Of a DNA stretch of 64,000 nucleotides, positions 37,141 through 50,045 are shown one piece after another. Below the pieces are notes generated by a model. The model worked only from the letters and a program-made list of their open reading frames with translations, was not told the DNA's origin and made no database searches. Position numbers and translations under genes: made by a program. Where the stretch lies: contig CM038914.1 of assembly GCA_021904315.1 (NCBI GenBank), positions 23,361,065 through 23,425,064 of the forward strand. Direction: 5' to 3'. The stretch comes from Sphagnum magellanicum. Taxonomy: Eukaryota; Streptophyta; Sphagnopsida; Sphagnales; Sphagnaceae. Each line of letters opens with the position of its first letter. Position 1 is the stretch's first letter.

Positions 37141-37148
37141 TATAAAAT
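37141..37148 (+). promoter_or_regulatory. TATA box of DLH copy B
   Basis: TATAAAAT, 181 bp upstream of the ATG at 37322, the same spacing as in copy A. Confidence 0.6.
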
Positions 37149-37321
37149 CCGTGCGAGAAACGACAGATCTTGTGATAGCCCCGCGAGCTAGAGCACTTCC
37201 TTATTTGCTTCATCTGTCATCACAAACATTGCTTCCGGAGGCGAAGTTTATCTTCAGGCTTTTCAGCTCGTCTTTTTTGTCTGTTGTGATTTTTGTAGAA
37301 AACTCGAAGCGGAGAAGAACC

Positions 37322-37519
37322 ATGTCTGGCCTATCAGCGGATTGTTGTAAGCCTGCGCCTCCGGCTGTGGATAACGCCAGCGGGAAGGAAGAAGAGTTTG
37401 CAGGTCTGTCTTCTTATGTTACGGGACCGCCGTCTTCCACCGCGGTTGTGCTGTTCGTCACCGATGTTTTTGGTAAGTCGAATCCGGAATCATGGCTTGT
37501 GGTTGTTTTCTCTATCTCA

Positions 37520-37594
<75 letters not shown>

Positions 37595-39334
37595 CAATAC
37601 TTTTTATTGGTGTGCAATGTTGTTGATTTGGTCTAGTCTTGGATTTGAGATCGAAAATTTTCTCCTCTCCGTGCTCGGATTGGATCTGATCTGAGGAAGA
37701 CAAAACGCACTCACAAGCATGTCGTTTGCTGTGTGTGCAATTTTGGCTTTTTTGGTATGCACTCAGGATATAAAGCTCCTCTACTGAGGTATGTCTTCAT
37801 GCCTTCGCCACATCGTTTCTTCGATAGTGCACAATATTAGGTTGGCTCTTTTCTCCTGTTTTTCTCTTGACGAGCGGCCTCCTCTGTGCGTTCTTCGGAG
37901 TTCGCTTACTAGATGTATGTGAGAGATTGACTTGCAAATGTCACTAAAGCAAGCATAAATGTCACTTGGCAGGAGGTTGGCGGACAAAGTGGCTGATGCA
38001 GGCTACTTTGTTGTCGTCCCTGATTTTTTCCGCGGAGATCCATTGGTTTTATTGGCGGGTCCAAACCCATACGCTGGAGGCCCAGCGTGGCTAGCAAAGC
38101 ATCCGCCTGTACGTACAAACTGGACCTTCTATTTCAAGTCATACTCTATTTCTCATGATGATCTTGAAGTCAATAGATGGAGGGTAGTTACGTTCCTGCC
38201 ATCAAGAGCTTAGGATGCAATTTTCTTCTTCATAATGAAGGTTTTTGCACAAGATGTAGAGTGAAGCAGTACCAGATGTAAAGAAGGTTGTGGAGGAGCT
38301 CCAATCCAAAGGCAAATCATCCATTGGTTTAGCAGGATTTTGTTGGGGAGGTAAGTTGATTTTGGAAACTGGTTTGAAAATGCTGATGCCTGATCCTGCA
38401 TTTCCTTGTGAGTCTGCATCTGTTTTCAAATAGCACTTTCACTGACCCATTTCAGCAATTGATTTCAGTTCTATATTCTCATTTTCTTTGATTTTCATTG
38501 AGCTCTCCTGCCATTATGAATTCTGAATGTGAAATCACAGGCTATCTGATCCGTTCCAAGTTCCAAAGAGTATCAGATTACTGCTCATCTTGTCCTCACA
38601 TTTCTGATATGCAGCCAAAGTTGGAGCACTTGTAGGCAAGGACCACACCTTCAAGGCAATTGTGCAATTGCACCCTTCAAAGGTTGAGCCTTCTGATTAC
38701 GAAGGTAACCAGTTGGAATGGCTTCAGTCTCACTCCTCATGATCCAGTTATTGTTTGCCATCATTTCAGATATCAGTTTGACTGCTTATCTAACCTGTCA
38801 TACATGGTGGCAATCTTTGGCAGAGATAAAACCAGCGATCGCAGTGTTGGCATCTCCCACAGACAGTGCTGAGGTTGCTGAACCAATCCTGGCTGCACGT
38901 AATGATGTATGCATCTGAATCTTTTGACCTCAATTCTTGAGACTCACTCTTAGGCTCACACAAGCAGTTATTTCCACGCAACAATTTCATGTCTCCATGT
39001 CCAGGGTGATGCCCAGCAACATCATGCCTTTCACAATGCTGATATTTGCACATGTTGGGTATATTTGTTGTAGGCCTCATGTCAACAAGCTCAGAAGCTG
39101 TCATGACCTAATATGTTTGTTTTGTAGTGTGCAACAAACTGAAATTCCTGCCAATTCCTGTATGGTTGAGTGCAGATAAATAGCTTTGTGAAGGTGTTTC
39201 CTAATGTGAGGCATGGCTGGACATGTCGCTATGATGAGAATGATCCTGTGGCGGTAGCAGATGCTGAAGAAGCTCACAAGGATATGCTGGATTGGTATGC
39301 CAAACACCTTCCTGTGAGTGTTACGGCTGCTTAA
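37322..39334 (+). CDS. Dienelactone hydrolase family protein, copy B (7 exons)
   Basis: Tandem twin of copy A, expected to have the same alpha/beta-hydrolase activity on an unestablished substrate. Coding exons are 37322-37472, 37767-37788 (microexon), 37973-38108, 38260-38350, 38615-38704, 38824-38906 and 39176-39334, giving 243 residues. All splice sites are intact. The triad is Cys131, Asp177, His204. Against copy A I count 16 amino-acid replacements: T12A, P30S, A34T, S36P, S37P, S40T, K59R, E66D, V125I, A154P, F156K, K178S, I181V, N191D, D193N and S215P. I see only about 4 silent changes. Residues near the nucleophile (GFCWGG) and the His loop (FPNVRHGW) are unchanged. Copy A has one extra C-terminal Leu because the sequence just before its stop differs. 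The gene is probably functional; expression is not shown. Confidence 0.92.
37521..37590 (+). repeat. (GA)n microsatellite in intron 1 of copy B
   Basis: About 35 GA units at the same place as in copy A, differing in length by one unit or so. Confidence 0.97.
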
Positions 39335-42300
39335 AGCCTGCCATTATTAGTGTAACTTTTAAGTGTCAGTGCTTTACATAGAAAACTAGAGTTTGCTTTA
39401 CATAGAAAACTAGAGCCATCCCTAGTCTTATATAAGACCATGCTATCAAAGTGTTACCATGCAAAAGCATGAGGTGGCCTGACATGAACTTTTAAGGAGT
39501 ATTTGGCACACATTGTGTGGCAGCACCTTATGCACATATAAGGTGCGTAAAGTGAGGACCATCTATTTGCGGTGCAACTACACTTGCAAAATTGTATGTG
39601 TTTTGTTTCCACATGGTATGTGCAGTAAACAATGGATCCATACTGGATAGGTCTCTACCACCAAATCTATCTATTAAGGAATGTATTTTGTTTTGTTTGT
39701 CACATGTTGAGATCTCCCAAACCATGCTGCCTCTTGCTACGCTCTTGGTACTGTTGGGAAGCCCTCGATGGGTAGGGGTGCACTGACTTGGTTTCATAGT
39801 GTTTTGACCATGGGTATATCAAGGTAATGGATTTACCCACTGGTACAATGGTACCATGATAAAAGCTCAAAAATGTTTTCATTCTTAATATGACATAATA
39901 TTATACATAATATCCAGTCCTCAGCAAAGTTTTTCCCTTGGAATTTTGGTTTAGCATAACTAGCTGTTTCTAGTTATGCTTGGTTGAGGCAGGTGGCAGC
40001 ATGCCTTGTAGGAATAAGCATGCTACTGACATTTAGTCCCAGTAAGATTTGGGTTAGTATATGGTTTTGTCTGACTTATATGAATAATGGTATATTGAAT
40101 TCTGTAAGATCAAATGACAAATGCTATGTAAATTTTGTGAGCATGAAATGTGACTATACATGTCACTTAACATGAAGGTGAAATTGTGGCTTAAAATAGA
40201 AAAATGTCCTGCATTTATAAACAATAGCGAACCCATAAAGAATTTCAAAAAACTATGTCCACCAATTGCAAAGACAAAACTCAAAAAGTCACAAAATTTT
40301 GTAGTTGTCTACCAAGTAGGGGAATCGAACTCCAATGCATATGTTGGATTCTCCTCAAATAAATAGGACGGCGGATTTACATGTACAACTGCATTGGTGT
40401 CCCTAAACCATGTGTTAGCATCCACAATTGTGAATTAACATCACGACTGCAATCCGTATGCAGTCCACCTTGCTCCACTCCTAAATCACATTGTAGAATG
40501 CAAATGTCTCAAGCTCGCAAAAGTATTCGTGCATACATTTGAACCGCTAGGTGAAGTATGCAAAAGTGTTGCACATAAGTTTGAACCCCTCAACCTAGAG
40601 GTTTCGTTATTTGATTGCAAAGCTTGGATTTCATAACATTGAGGGAAGAGAATGTTCTCTAATCCACAACACTTCTAAAACAATGACAATGTAAAGTTTT
40701 TCAAAGTTCAAAAACTCTAATAGGCGATGGTTGATAGTTTGGCTAGATTAATTGAGCCCCCAATCTAGAGGTCTAACGTTGGGTGCAATCACATTATAGT
40801 GAGCCAAAGGTGTCCCTTGAGTTGAGTGCTTAATTTGCATATTTTTAAAAATATTCTTGATTTTCATGATTTGTAAGTTGAAATGAATCATTCATCTTTT
40901 TACAACTCAATAAAACAAAATATTATATTAAATTTAATATCAAAAATTTGTCAAAAATATGTCATTTTCAGAAAATTTCAAGTTATTTAAAAAAGTCCTT
41001 TAAGTAGTAAAAAAAATTAGCAAAAAGTTTATTAGAAGTCTTTTTAAAAAGTGCTTTTGAGTCTAATCACAATTGAATGAATCAATGGAATTACTAATTT
41101 AAGGGATGGTGGGTCTTTATGTAATGCTTTTAATTTTTTCATAGAAAGGAATTTTTCGATGATTTTTTTGGCAACTAGTTATTAAACATGCCTAGAATTA
41201 TATTGATACATTACATGTTCACTTTTGATCATTGTTAAATAAATGCAATTTAAAAAAAAGAAGTATCTATATGTTTTGGAAAATGATTATAATTTCAAAT
41301 CATATCAAAACATGTTGATTGTTCTAAGGTTTAGTTTCTTATATTATAAGCTACAATTTGTTTTTATATGTCATTTTCATTACACCCCATTTACAAGGTT
41401 TTTGAAAATTTAAAAAATATTTAGAATTTATCAAAATTTTAATTTTCACATCATTTAATTATGAATGTATTTTGAATGTGGGTAGTAGGTTGTTATCATC
41501 TTAATTTTTAATCAAAGAAGTCCTTAACTAGTCCTTTGTAAAATTGTCTATATGTAATCCAACTATTGTTCAAGTTTAAAAGTCTTTTATATAAACCAAA
41601 ACTTGAAATTAAATTAAACAAAATTTTAATTTCAATTCCTTAACAATTGAAGTTTTAGTTACATAAATGGTTGAATTATCTTTGTTCATTTGTAGATTTA
41701 AACTATTATAAGTACTCATTGAGGATTCATTTTGATGGAAACATGTTAATCCATCTTGTTCTTATGTTCTTAAAAGTTTTATCCCTTTCATTTAGACGAG
41801 CTTTGGAAGCTAACAATGTTTTAGGTGATGTAAGTTAGGTGAAGTTACCATATAATTGTATGTCAATTATGACATAACTTCAATGTTTTGAATAATGGAT
41901 AAAGTTGAAAGGGTTTGGATAGCAAAATATGATGTGCCATGTAATGCACACCAATGAAATAAAGAGCATGCTTCCCCTTTAATTGAATAATGACCCTTAT
42001 TTTTGTGCTTTGAAATATGGTGATACCATGTACACCAAAGCACATAAGCTTGGAGACAATGTCATCCTCAAATATGCCCCTATATCAAAATTTCAAGGAA
42101 CTACACCAAAATGTTAATAAAAATTATCAAAACCAAAACCTTTTATCACCTTTTCCAAGTTTAACAATATGAGTACTTGCCTTCAATTTTACACCACATA
42201 CTTGTGTACATTTATCCAAGACTGATTAACAATAGAAGTTATTTCATCACAAGATATAAACAGTAAATTTGGTTGATCACACAACAATTTTGGTGGTTTT

Positions 42301-43013
42301 TAGCACATTTGAATGTAATCCTTCTACCATGTTACCCAACCAATAGGATCAATATAATGTTTTCAAGGATTATTCAAAACCTTCAAGAAATTAGAAGAAC
42401 CTTGCAGCCACATGTCACACACATAATTTTTCCTTATTGTGCCAAACATCATTTCATTTTTCATGTTCTAATTACTTGGGCATTAGTAGAAACCACCAAA
42501 TGGTACACAATGTCTTGTTATGGTGGTTTTCTATTTACCATTATGTTTCTATATATCATCCAACTTAGGCATTAAAAGTTTGTTTCTACTTTTTATAGAT
42601 GAGCAAACCTTGTACGTTATCATGCACATTTTGTCATTTTCTCAGCTAGTAGCAAGCTTTGCATAGGGCAGTTTGGTTGTTCAAGAGTCTTGGAAGACCT
42701 TGTGAATTTTCCCATTCTACTTTTTGTTTTTTTTTCTACTTAAGGCTTGCAAGGTGTTGCATTTAAAATCCTTTCACCAAAGTTTGGTGTGTTGTTAAAG
42801 GAACACATAATGTTTGTTTGAAGACTAGTATATCAAAAAACTTAAACCATGGGGTAATAAATTTCTTTTGGTCAACCACCATATTGTGTGTAGAAGGGGA
42901 ATCATCAAGAGGATTATCAATCAAATTCAAGATTGATTTTGAAGTTGTAGTCCTAATTTCATTAAACAAAAGATAATATTTGAAATATTTGAAAGGAGGT
43001 TGCATGGAGAGAC

Positions 43014-43307
43014 TACAATAAAATGTGATGTTTTTTCACATAATAGGCCATAGGTCATAACATGTGTGTGAGGTTAATTTTGTGGTTTCATCCATTACAA
43101 TATACAATATATGGGGTGTATTACATTAAAATTGCAATTTGACATTAGTTAGATGTTTGTGTAAGTGCAACAACTTAATGTCAAATTGCAATTTTGATGT
43201 AATATATGGCAATTGTACATTGTAATAGATGAAACAACAAAGTTCACTTCATATGTGTCAAAAGCCATGGCTTATTATGTGAGCAAAATCACATTACATT
43301 ATAATGA
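43014..43307. mobile_element. Foldback MITE with long inverted arms (right unit)
   Basis: Fuller version of 26044-26331. The outer arms AAAATGTGATG...CACATAATAGGCCAT and ATGGCTTATTATGTG...ATCACATTACATT are inverted relatives, and the inner arms match as in the left unit. Non-coding. Confidence 0.72.
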
Positions 43308-45419
43308 GATATGACATACGGAGTGGAGAGACTAATTTTGAATTTGGTAGTAAACCCTAATTGCACATATACATAAAAAAACCCCAAATTAAATGAACAA
43401 AATACACATGAAGCAAAATGCTCAACAAAAGAACCAAATCACACAAAAGGATGCAAAACCAAAATGTTGACAATTCATCTTCATTGTTGTTAACAAAGGT
43501 GACTCAACCTTGTACTCAAAATCACATAGCAAAGAAAACATTTACCTATCAATTCTGCATGGACCTATTTGCATACCCTAACAAAATTTCACCACATAAT
43601 GAAATTTCACCCCATATCAAAATTGCATTCAGAAAACAAAATCAAGGTCTCCAAGTTTGGAATTTGAACATTCATGAGTTAAATAAAGCCATTTTGATGC
43701 TTTACTCAATGCACTCATTCAAGAAAATGAAGGTACCATTATAGGTGGTGGTTCACCTTGGTCCTAGAAGGTACACTTAGAAAGTAACTTCATTTCCTAG
43801 AGGGAGGTTTCTTAAGGTTTGTTTCCATTAGGTTGATATGATCACAATTACAAATGATGTTGTGATCATTAACACATCCTAATGAAAAGGCTTTGTTTCT
43901 TGTTGCATGAACATGCACTTTTCATTGGAGAGCTACAATTAAGCAAAACATTTCTAAGTAATGAATATTGTGAACATTTCATTTGTAGGGAACTATTTAA
44001 AGAATTAAAAAACACAATCTTCTAGTTTTAATAATGACATATGGTGATTCATAGTTTGATTTAAAGCTTTTAGAAATCTGCATTTGGTCAATGCATGATC
44101 GATAGGGATGTGAGGTGATTATGAACATGTCTATTTCAAACAAATGAAATGAAAAGTTGATGTTGTAATGGATTCTATAATCACAATGGCCTAATAGAAA
44201 TAGGTCTTTAGAAGGTAGAATTAATTTGAGAAATGATAAATTTGAACCTAGAGACCTTAATTTAGTTTTTGACACGATATTTCTTATATTTAAAACTTAA
44301 AGAAAACCCACAATATTTTGCAATTTTCACCAGAGTGTTAAGCATTATTTTTTGTGGTGAATTTTCACCACTTGGTGACAAAAAAAGACAAGTGTGAATT
44401 CAACAAAAAAGATTTTTTGAGAAAAAATCATCCAATGTGGTCATATTTTTTTTGAAAACACTATATTTAGATAATAATTTCCAACATGTCGCCAAAATAT
44501 AACATGATTCCTAAATGTTTTTATTTTTTGGCCATATTTTGAAGAAAAAAAATTGAAATTGCCATATTCAGACAATATGTTTCAACATGCATTTAAAGGA
44601 ATTCCCATATTAACAATTGGTTTTACAACTAATTTTTAGTTGCAAATGCCACGTGTAATTACTACAATGTCTAGTCACCTTAGACAAGTTGCATAAGAAT
44701 TTTAATCACAAAAGACATTATGTGGTGCACCCAATTGAAATTGCAATTGCATTGAGGTGTGATTAAATCCAATCTTTCATCCAACTAACATTTAGCCTTG
44801 ATCATTTGCAACTAGTTTGATGATTAGTTTCATGACTAAGAAGTGTAGTTGCATATGATGATGTAGCATGGTCATTTGTGATTGGGTTTACAACTATAAA
44901 ATGTACTCACATGATGTGTTTCATAGTTGATTAGGATGTATCCACATGGCAATAATCCATGCAACAATCCTAGGTTAGTTTAAACTATGCTAGAATAGGC
45001 AACCTAACATAAGTTAACCAGGTAGGTAGGCTTAGGATAGGTAAATGGGTCTAGGTTATAAGTTTAGGTAAATAAGTAAGATCCTAGATTTTATTTTCAT
45101 GGTCATAAGCCTTTTGAGTGGCTTATTTCAAATGGCACATGCACTTTGAATCTCTATAATGTATACCATGAGTAGTCCTTTCTTTCACTTAAACATATAT
45201 TTTGCAAAATTCAATTTATAGACAAAGGATATGGGATAAATTCTAATGAAAAGGAAACATTACAACCCTATGTAACATTATCACATTCTTTGTTTTGTGC
45301 ACAAAAATATTATCACATATTCACACAATAAAATATTTACTATTTAGCCTACTTATTTACTACCTATTACTTACTATCTAGCCTATATAATAAATTAATT
45401 ACTTAGCTTACGTAATTAA

Positions 45420-46245
45420 TTAATTACTTTTTCACCCCAAACTATTATTAACTATTTTAGGCTATTTTATCTTAAATTATTCTCAACTATTTCATGTTAT
45501 TTCATTTTAAGCTATTTAAGGCTATTTTACCCTAGGTCATATTCAACTATTTTATGTTATTCCATTTTAGGCTATTTTATGATATTCTACCCTAGTTTAT
45601 GTTTGGCGTTCTATGTTACTCCACCTTAGGTTATCTAAGTTATTTCACTTTAAAGTATTTTAAAGTATTATATTTTAATCCATTTTCAACTATTTTAGGT
45701 TATTCCACTGTAGTTTAATTTATGTTATTTTAAACTATTTTAGGTTATTCTACTTTAGGCTGTTCCACCTTAGGTTATTTTAGGCTATTTTATTTTAAAT
45801 TATTTTGTTTATTTTGTTTTTCCACCCTAAGTTTTTTTCAACTATTATATGTTATGTTAGTTTAAGATATTTTTGATTATTTTCAACTATTCCACCATAG
45901 GCTATTATAGGTTATTGTATCCTAAGTTATTTTCAATTATTTAAAGTTATTTTAGGTTATTCTAGGCTATTCCACCCTATAATATTTAAGATTATTTACA
46001 ATTATTTTAGGTTATTTCATTTAAAACTGTTTTAGGCTATTTTGTCCTAGGCTAGTTTTGGTTATTCTATTTTAGTCCACTTTAAGATATTTTGAACTAT
46101 TCCACCTTAGGCTATTGTAGGCTATTTTATATTATTCCAACCTAGGTTATTTTTGGCTATTTTTGACTATTTGAGGTTATTTTTGACTATTCTACCCTAG
46201 GATATTTTTGATTATTTTAGGTTATTTTATTTTGGTTATTACAAA
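45420..46245. repeat. Degenerate short-unit array downstream of copy B
   Basis: Counterpart of 28360-29335, made of TTATTTTAGG-like and CCACCTTAGGTTATT-like units with many substitutions. Confidence 0.72.
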
Positions 46246-47854
46246 AAAACGAACCGAAAAAAAAAAAGCATAAATTGTAACGTGTAAGAACCTTACTTAT
46301 AAATAATTATTACATTGAAATGATGCTCCACTCTAAAAAATTAGAAAAAAAATTGAAACCACTAAATCTTGTAATCCCATTTAGACCACCAAATCCAATC
46401 ATTTCATTAGTTATAACATATTTTTTTCGCATTTAGACACATGTACATTTGCAACTATGATTTGTAATCATAATTGAAGTTGAATAAAATGTCACATGGT
46501 GATTAATCACTTATGAACCACATCATTAATCACAAAACAACTATATTTTCATCTATCATTGAATGCCACTAGTTGTTGGATGATATGGCTACATTTTTCA
46601 TCTTCATTTTTGTCCAAACTAATAGTTATTGCAAGTCATAGTCACATATGTAACTTAGAACCATTTTGTAATCAAGTTACATAAGTTGTTTCCTCTTGGC
46701 ACCACATAAAAACTTAAAATCACACATATGTAACTTAAAACCATATTGTAATCACAACACAAGTTGTTTTCATGTAGTGCCAAGAGGATATCACATTGAC
46801 AATTTGACAAGCACAAAAAATGGTTGACTTGGACACAAGTTGCAAACACATGGGTTAGTTATGGACATGATTCCTTGTAGCAATGTTGCCAAAATATGAC
46901 AAGGCTCCAATTTTTTTTTACTTTCCACTTTAACTTGTAAGGAAATTTGGTTAATTCCTCTTGTGGGACCACCACTTCATTAAGTTGAAACAAAATGCAC
47001 AAGTAATGTGCAAGAACCTTTTCTATAGATAGCTATAAGGTACACATTCAATTTAGTTCACTAAAGTTCATCAAGAAAACAAATTTAGAGTTTAGACCAC
47101 CAAATTCAACAATCCATTTGACATGAAAATAAATCTTCAAGGTTGTACATGACTTTATTTTCTTGAACATTGAAAATTATGGTCCTTTCTACCATTTCCA
47201 TTGGTTCACTAAACTTATGAAACTTTATTACACAAGTAATTGTTAATTCATTCAAGATAATTAAAAATAATAATTCAAACCACTAAATGTAGCAATTTCA
47301 TTTGGCCATAATAGTGTATTTTGCACACCTACGCACAAGCCTATGCAACACCCTATTTATATAAATTAATTAAAATTATAACCCATTTTGTAAAAGTCAT
47401 TAGAGTTGAAAAATTAAACACCCCATCAAACTTTGTGGGGGTGTTAAAAAAAGGTCTACATAATTTCAATGTTGTAGGGTGTGATTAAAAATATGTCAAA
47501 GTTAAATTGAAAATCAAATGTAGCTATATTAAGAAGTAGGTTAGTGATAATAACTAGATCTTACTTCTTTGTAATGGTGGGTTCAAATCCTAATGAGAGT
47601 TTGTGAAATATATTAAATTTTTTTGTTTTGCACAAAACATGAATTACAAAGTTTAGACATGAACCATGCAATGCAAAAAATGACAAGTCTACGAAGTTTG
47701 ATCAATGGGGGGTGTTTTTAATGTCATGTGCAACAGCTTATGAAAGATAAAAGATGAATTGAGTTGGTATCAAGAATCATAAGGTTTTTTTTCTTTTGGT
47801 TGTTGTATTGGTAATATTCAAGATTGAAGATTTGACATACTATATGATCTAAGT

Positions 47855-50045
47855 CTTGAACGCAAGAATTTCACAAGTTGCATGTCCATTTCTTGTGTGG
47901 AATTTTGGATTCTTTCAGATGGATTCAAAATATGATGTTTGTCTTGTCAAGTAGGTCTTTATGTCTCCACCCTATTGTATTTTCCTTATTGCATAATATT
48001 ATGTTGACTTTATTCTCTTGTTTTTATGGACAAATGGCCTCCTTTATGCATTTTTCATAATTTGTTTACTAGATGGGATATAGAGAAAGATTGGCTTGCA
48101 AATGTGACTAAAGCATTGAAATGTTGTGCTTGGTAGGAGGTTGGCAAACAAAGTGGTAGTAAGAAGCTACATTGTTATCATCTTTGACTTCTCCATGGAG
48201 ATCCATTCACTTTAATGGAGGGCCCAAATTCATTGGTTGGACACATGGGTGGAAAAGCTTTAACTTATAAGCATAAATTGTTTATGATTCTCATTTCAAG
48301 TGACACACTTAGACTTTTGATCTTCAAGTGGATAAATATTAAGGTTAGTCATGTCCTCACCATTAAAAATTTAGGATGTGGTTTTATTTTTCATAATGGA
48401 GGTTTTTGTATGATACATAAGATGAAGTAATAACAAATACAAAGAAGGTTGTGGAAAAGTTACAAGTTGAAGACAAATCATTTATCAACCTGTTTGGATT
48501 TTGTTGTGGAAGTATGTGTTGAATTTGGAAATTGGCTTAGAAATGTTACTTAGGCCTACTCTTGAATTTCCTTGGAATTCTAACTCATTTGTTTTAGAAA
48601 AGGACTCTCATTAATCATTTTGACCAACTAATTTCTGGTTGTATATTTCTCATGGCCTTTTTCCTAGTTTTCAATGATTAATATCTTGTTATTATGAATT
48701 ATGACAATGAAAGTGAGTGTTATTTGATTAGTTCAAAGTGCCATAGATATAAGATTTGTTGATTGCACACCTTTTCCCAACATTCTTATTATGTAGCCAA
48801 ATTGGGATAGTAGGCAAGGACCACACCTTCAAGGCAGTCATGCAATTGCACCTTTTAAAGGCTAAGCCTTTTGATTATGAACGTAACCAATTTCAATTGC
48901 TTTGATTTCACTTTTTTTTTTAAATTCAAAAATTTTGGGGGTCAATTTAGATGTTTCTTTAGTTGTTTATTTAACCTTTCAGACATGGCTTAAATCATTG
49001 GCGGAAATGAAACCAATGATTATAATGCTGGCATCTCCCATAGACAAAGTTGATATTATTGAACTAGTTCTAGTTACACATAATGATGCATACATCTAAA
49101 TCCTTCGACCTCAATTTTTGAGACTTGTTTTTAAACTACCATAAGTAATTGGGTGCAAATACACTAAAAATGAGGCAATGGGATTACTTCATAAAACAAT
49201 TGTGAGTTTTTTTTAGTTCTTTTCATTTTTTATATGAAGGACTTTTTGAATAAAATATTTTGGAACTTGCTATTATAAATAAATATAGTTGCCGCAATAT
49301 ATCACATGTTTGTGTTAGTGATTGATGAATAAATATGAAAATTTCAAAATGTGCAAATTTTATTATATTTTGCATTGTATTTAGAAAAATTATCATAATT
49401 TTGAATCACACCAAAATATTTTAACTATTAAATAGGTTCATTTTCTTGTATCATAAGCTACAACTTTCTTTGATATGTCATGGACATTACACTCCATTTA
49501 CATGTGGTAAAGGACTCTAGAAAATTTGAAAATTTGAAACGTATTTTGAATTTTTTAAATTTCAAAATTTCATAACTTTTTAATTGTGAGGGCTTTTTGA
49601 ATGTGGATAATAGGTTATTATCATCTTTCTTTTTTACTATCAAATTTGTTTTACTAATTTTAGTCCTTTGCAAAATTAACTATTTTTGACACAATTATTG
49701 TTTAAGTTCAATAGTCATTATTAAAACCAAAACCCAAAATTAAATTTAATGAATTTTAAATTTGAATTCTTCAACATTCATAATAATCATTTAGGGTTTA
49801 ATATAACTTCAAAATGTCAAAACAAAAAACATTAAAAAAAAGTTACAACTTTCATCACTATCCAACTTGGCTTTTGGCTCCTTCGAGTGTATCTACACCT
49901 AGTTGGTTCCTCCAACAATTTCATGTCACTATGTCCAAGATGATGTCCAACAAAATCATGCTTGTCACAATGTTAATACTTGCCCATATTGGCTATATAT
50001 GTATAGCAAGCCTTGTGTCGACATGATCTCAAAAGTTGTCATGAC
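47855..50045 (+). pseudogene. Decayed dienelactone hydrolase gene copy (C)
   Basis: Collinear with introns 1-6 and exons 2-6 of copies A and B, but exon 1 and exon 7 are gone. Exon 3-like sequence starts at 48137 (RRLANKV, then a 1-nt deletion shifts the frame before the expected FRGDP). Exon 4-like is at about 48421-48514 (KKVVEKLQ...LFGFCCG, with Trp after the Cys changed to Cys). Exon 5-like is from about 48798, with in-frame stops and a small deletion. Exon 6-like is at about 48999-49084 (KPMIIMLASPID), with its donor changed from GT to GC. A repeat related to 24130-24760 interrupts intron 6 (about 49140-49670), and intron-6 text resumes at about 49910-50045. The left duplication unit lost this whole segment. 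Clearly non-functional as a DLH enzyme. Confidence 0.88.

Larger units (their letters stand above)
39335..47854. other. AT-rich region downstream of DLH copy B
   Basis: No gene is recognised. About 39332-40005 is absent from copy A and is probably 3' UTR and flank; it has a small tandem duplication (TTTACATAGAAAACTAGAG twice near 39375-39413). From about 40006 it mirrors the left unit, with an inverted-repeat MITE (43014-43307) and a short-unit array (45420-46245). From 46546 it is unique to this unit, including a two-copy ~88-bp repeat near 46640-46790 and a possible tRNA-derived B-box (GGGTTCAAATCCT, 47579-47591). Confidence 0.6.

Noticed and set aside
47520..47600. tRNA gene suggested by GGGTTCAAATCCT
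   Set aside because: No matching acceptor stem or A box is present. At most it is a tRNA-derived SINE relic. The same applies to 23400-23420 / 40315-40335 (minus strand) and 14495-14560.
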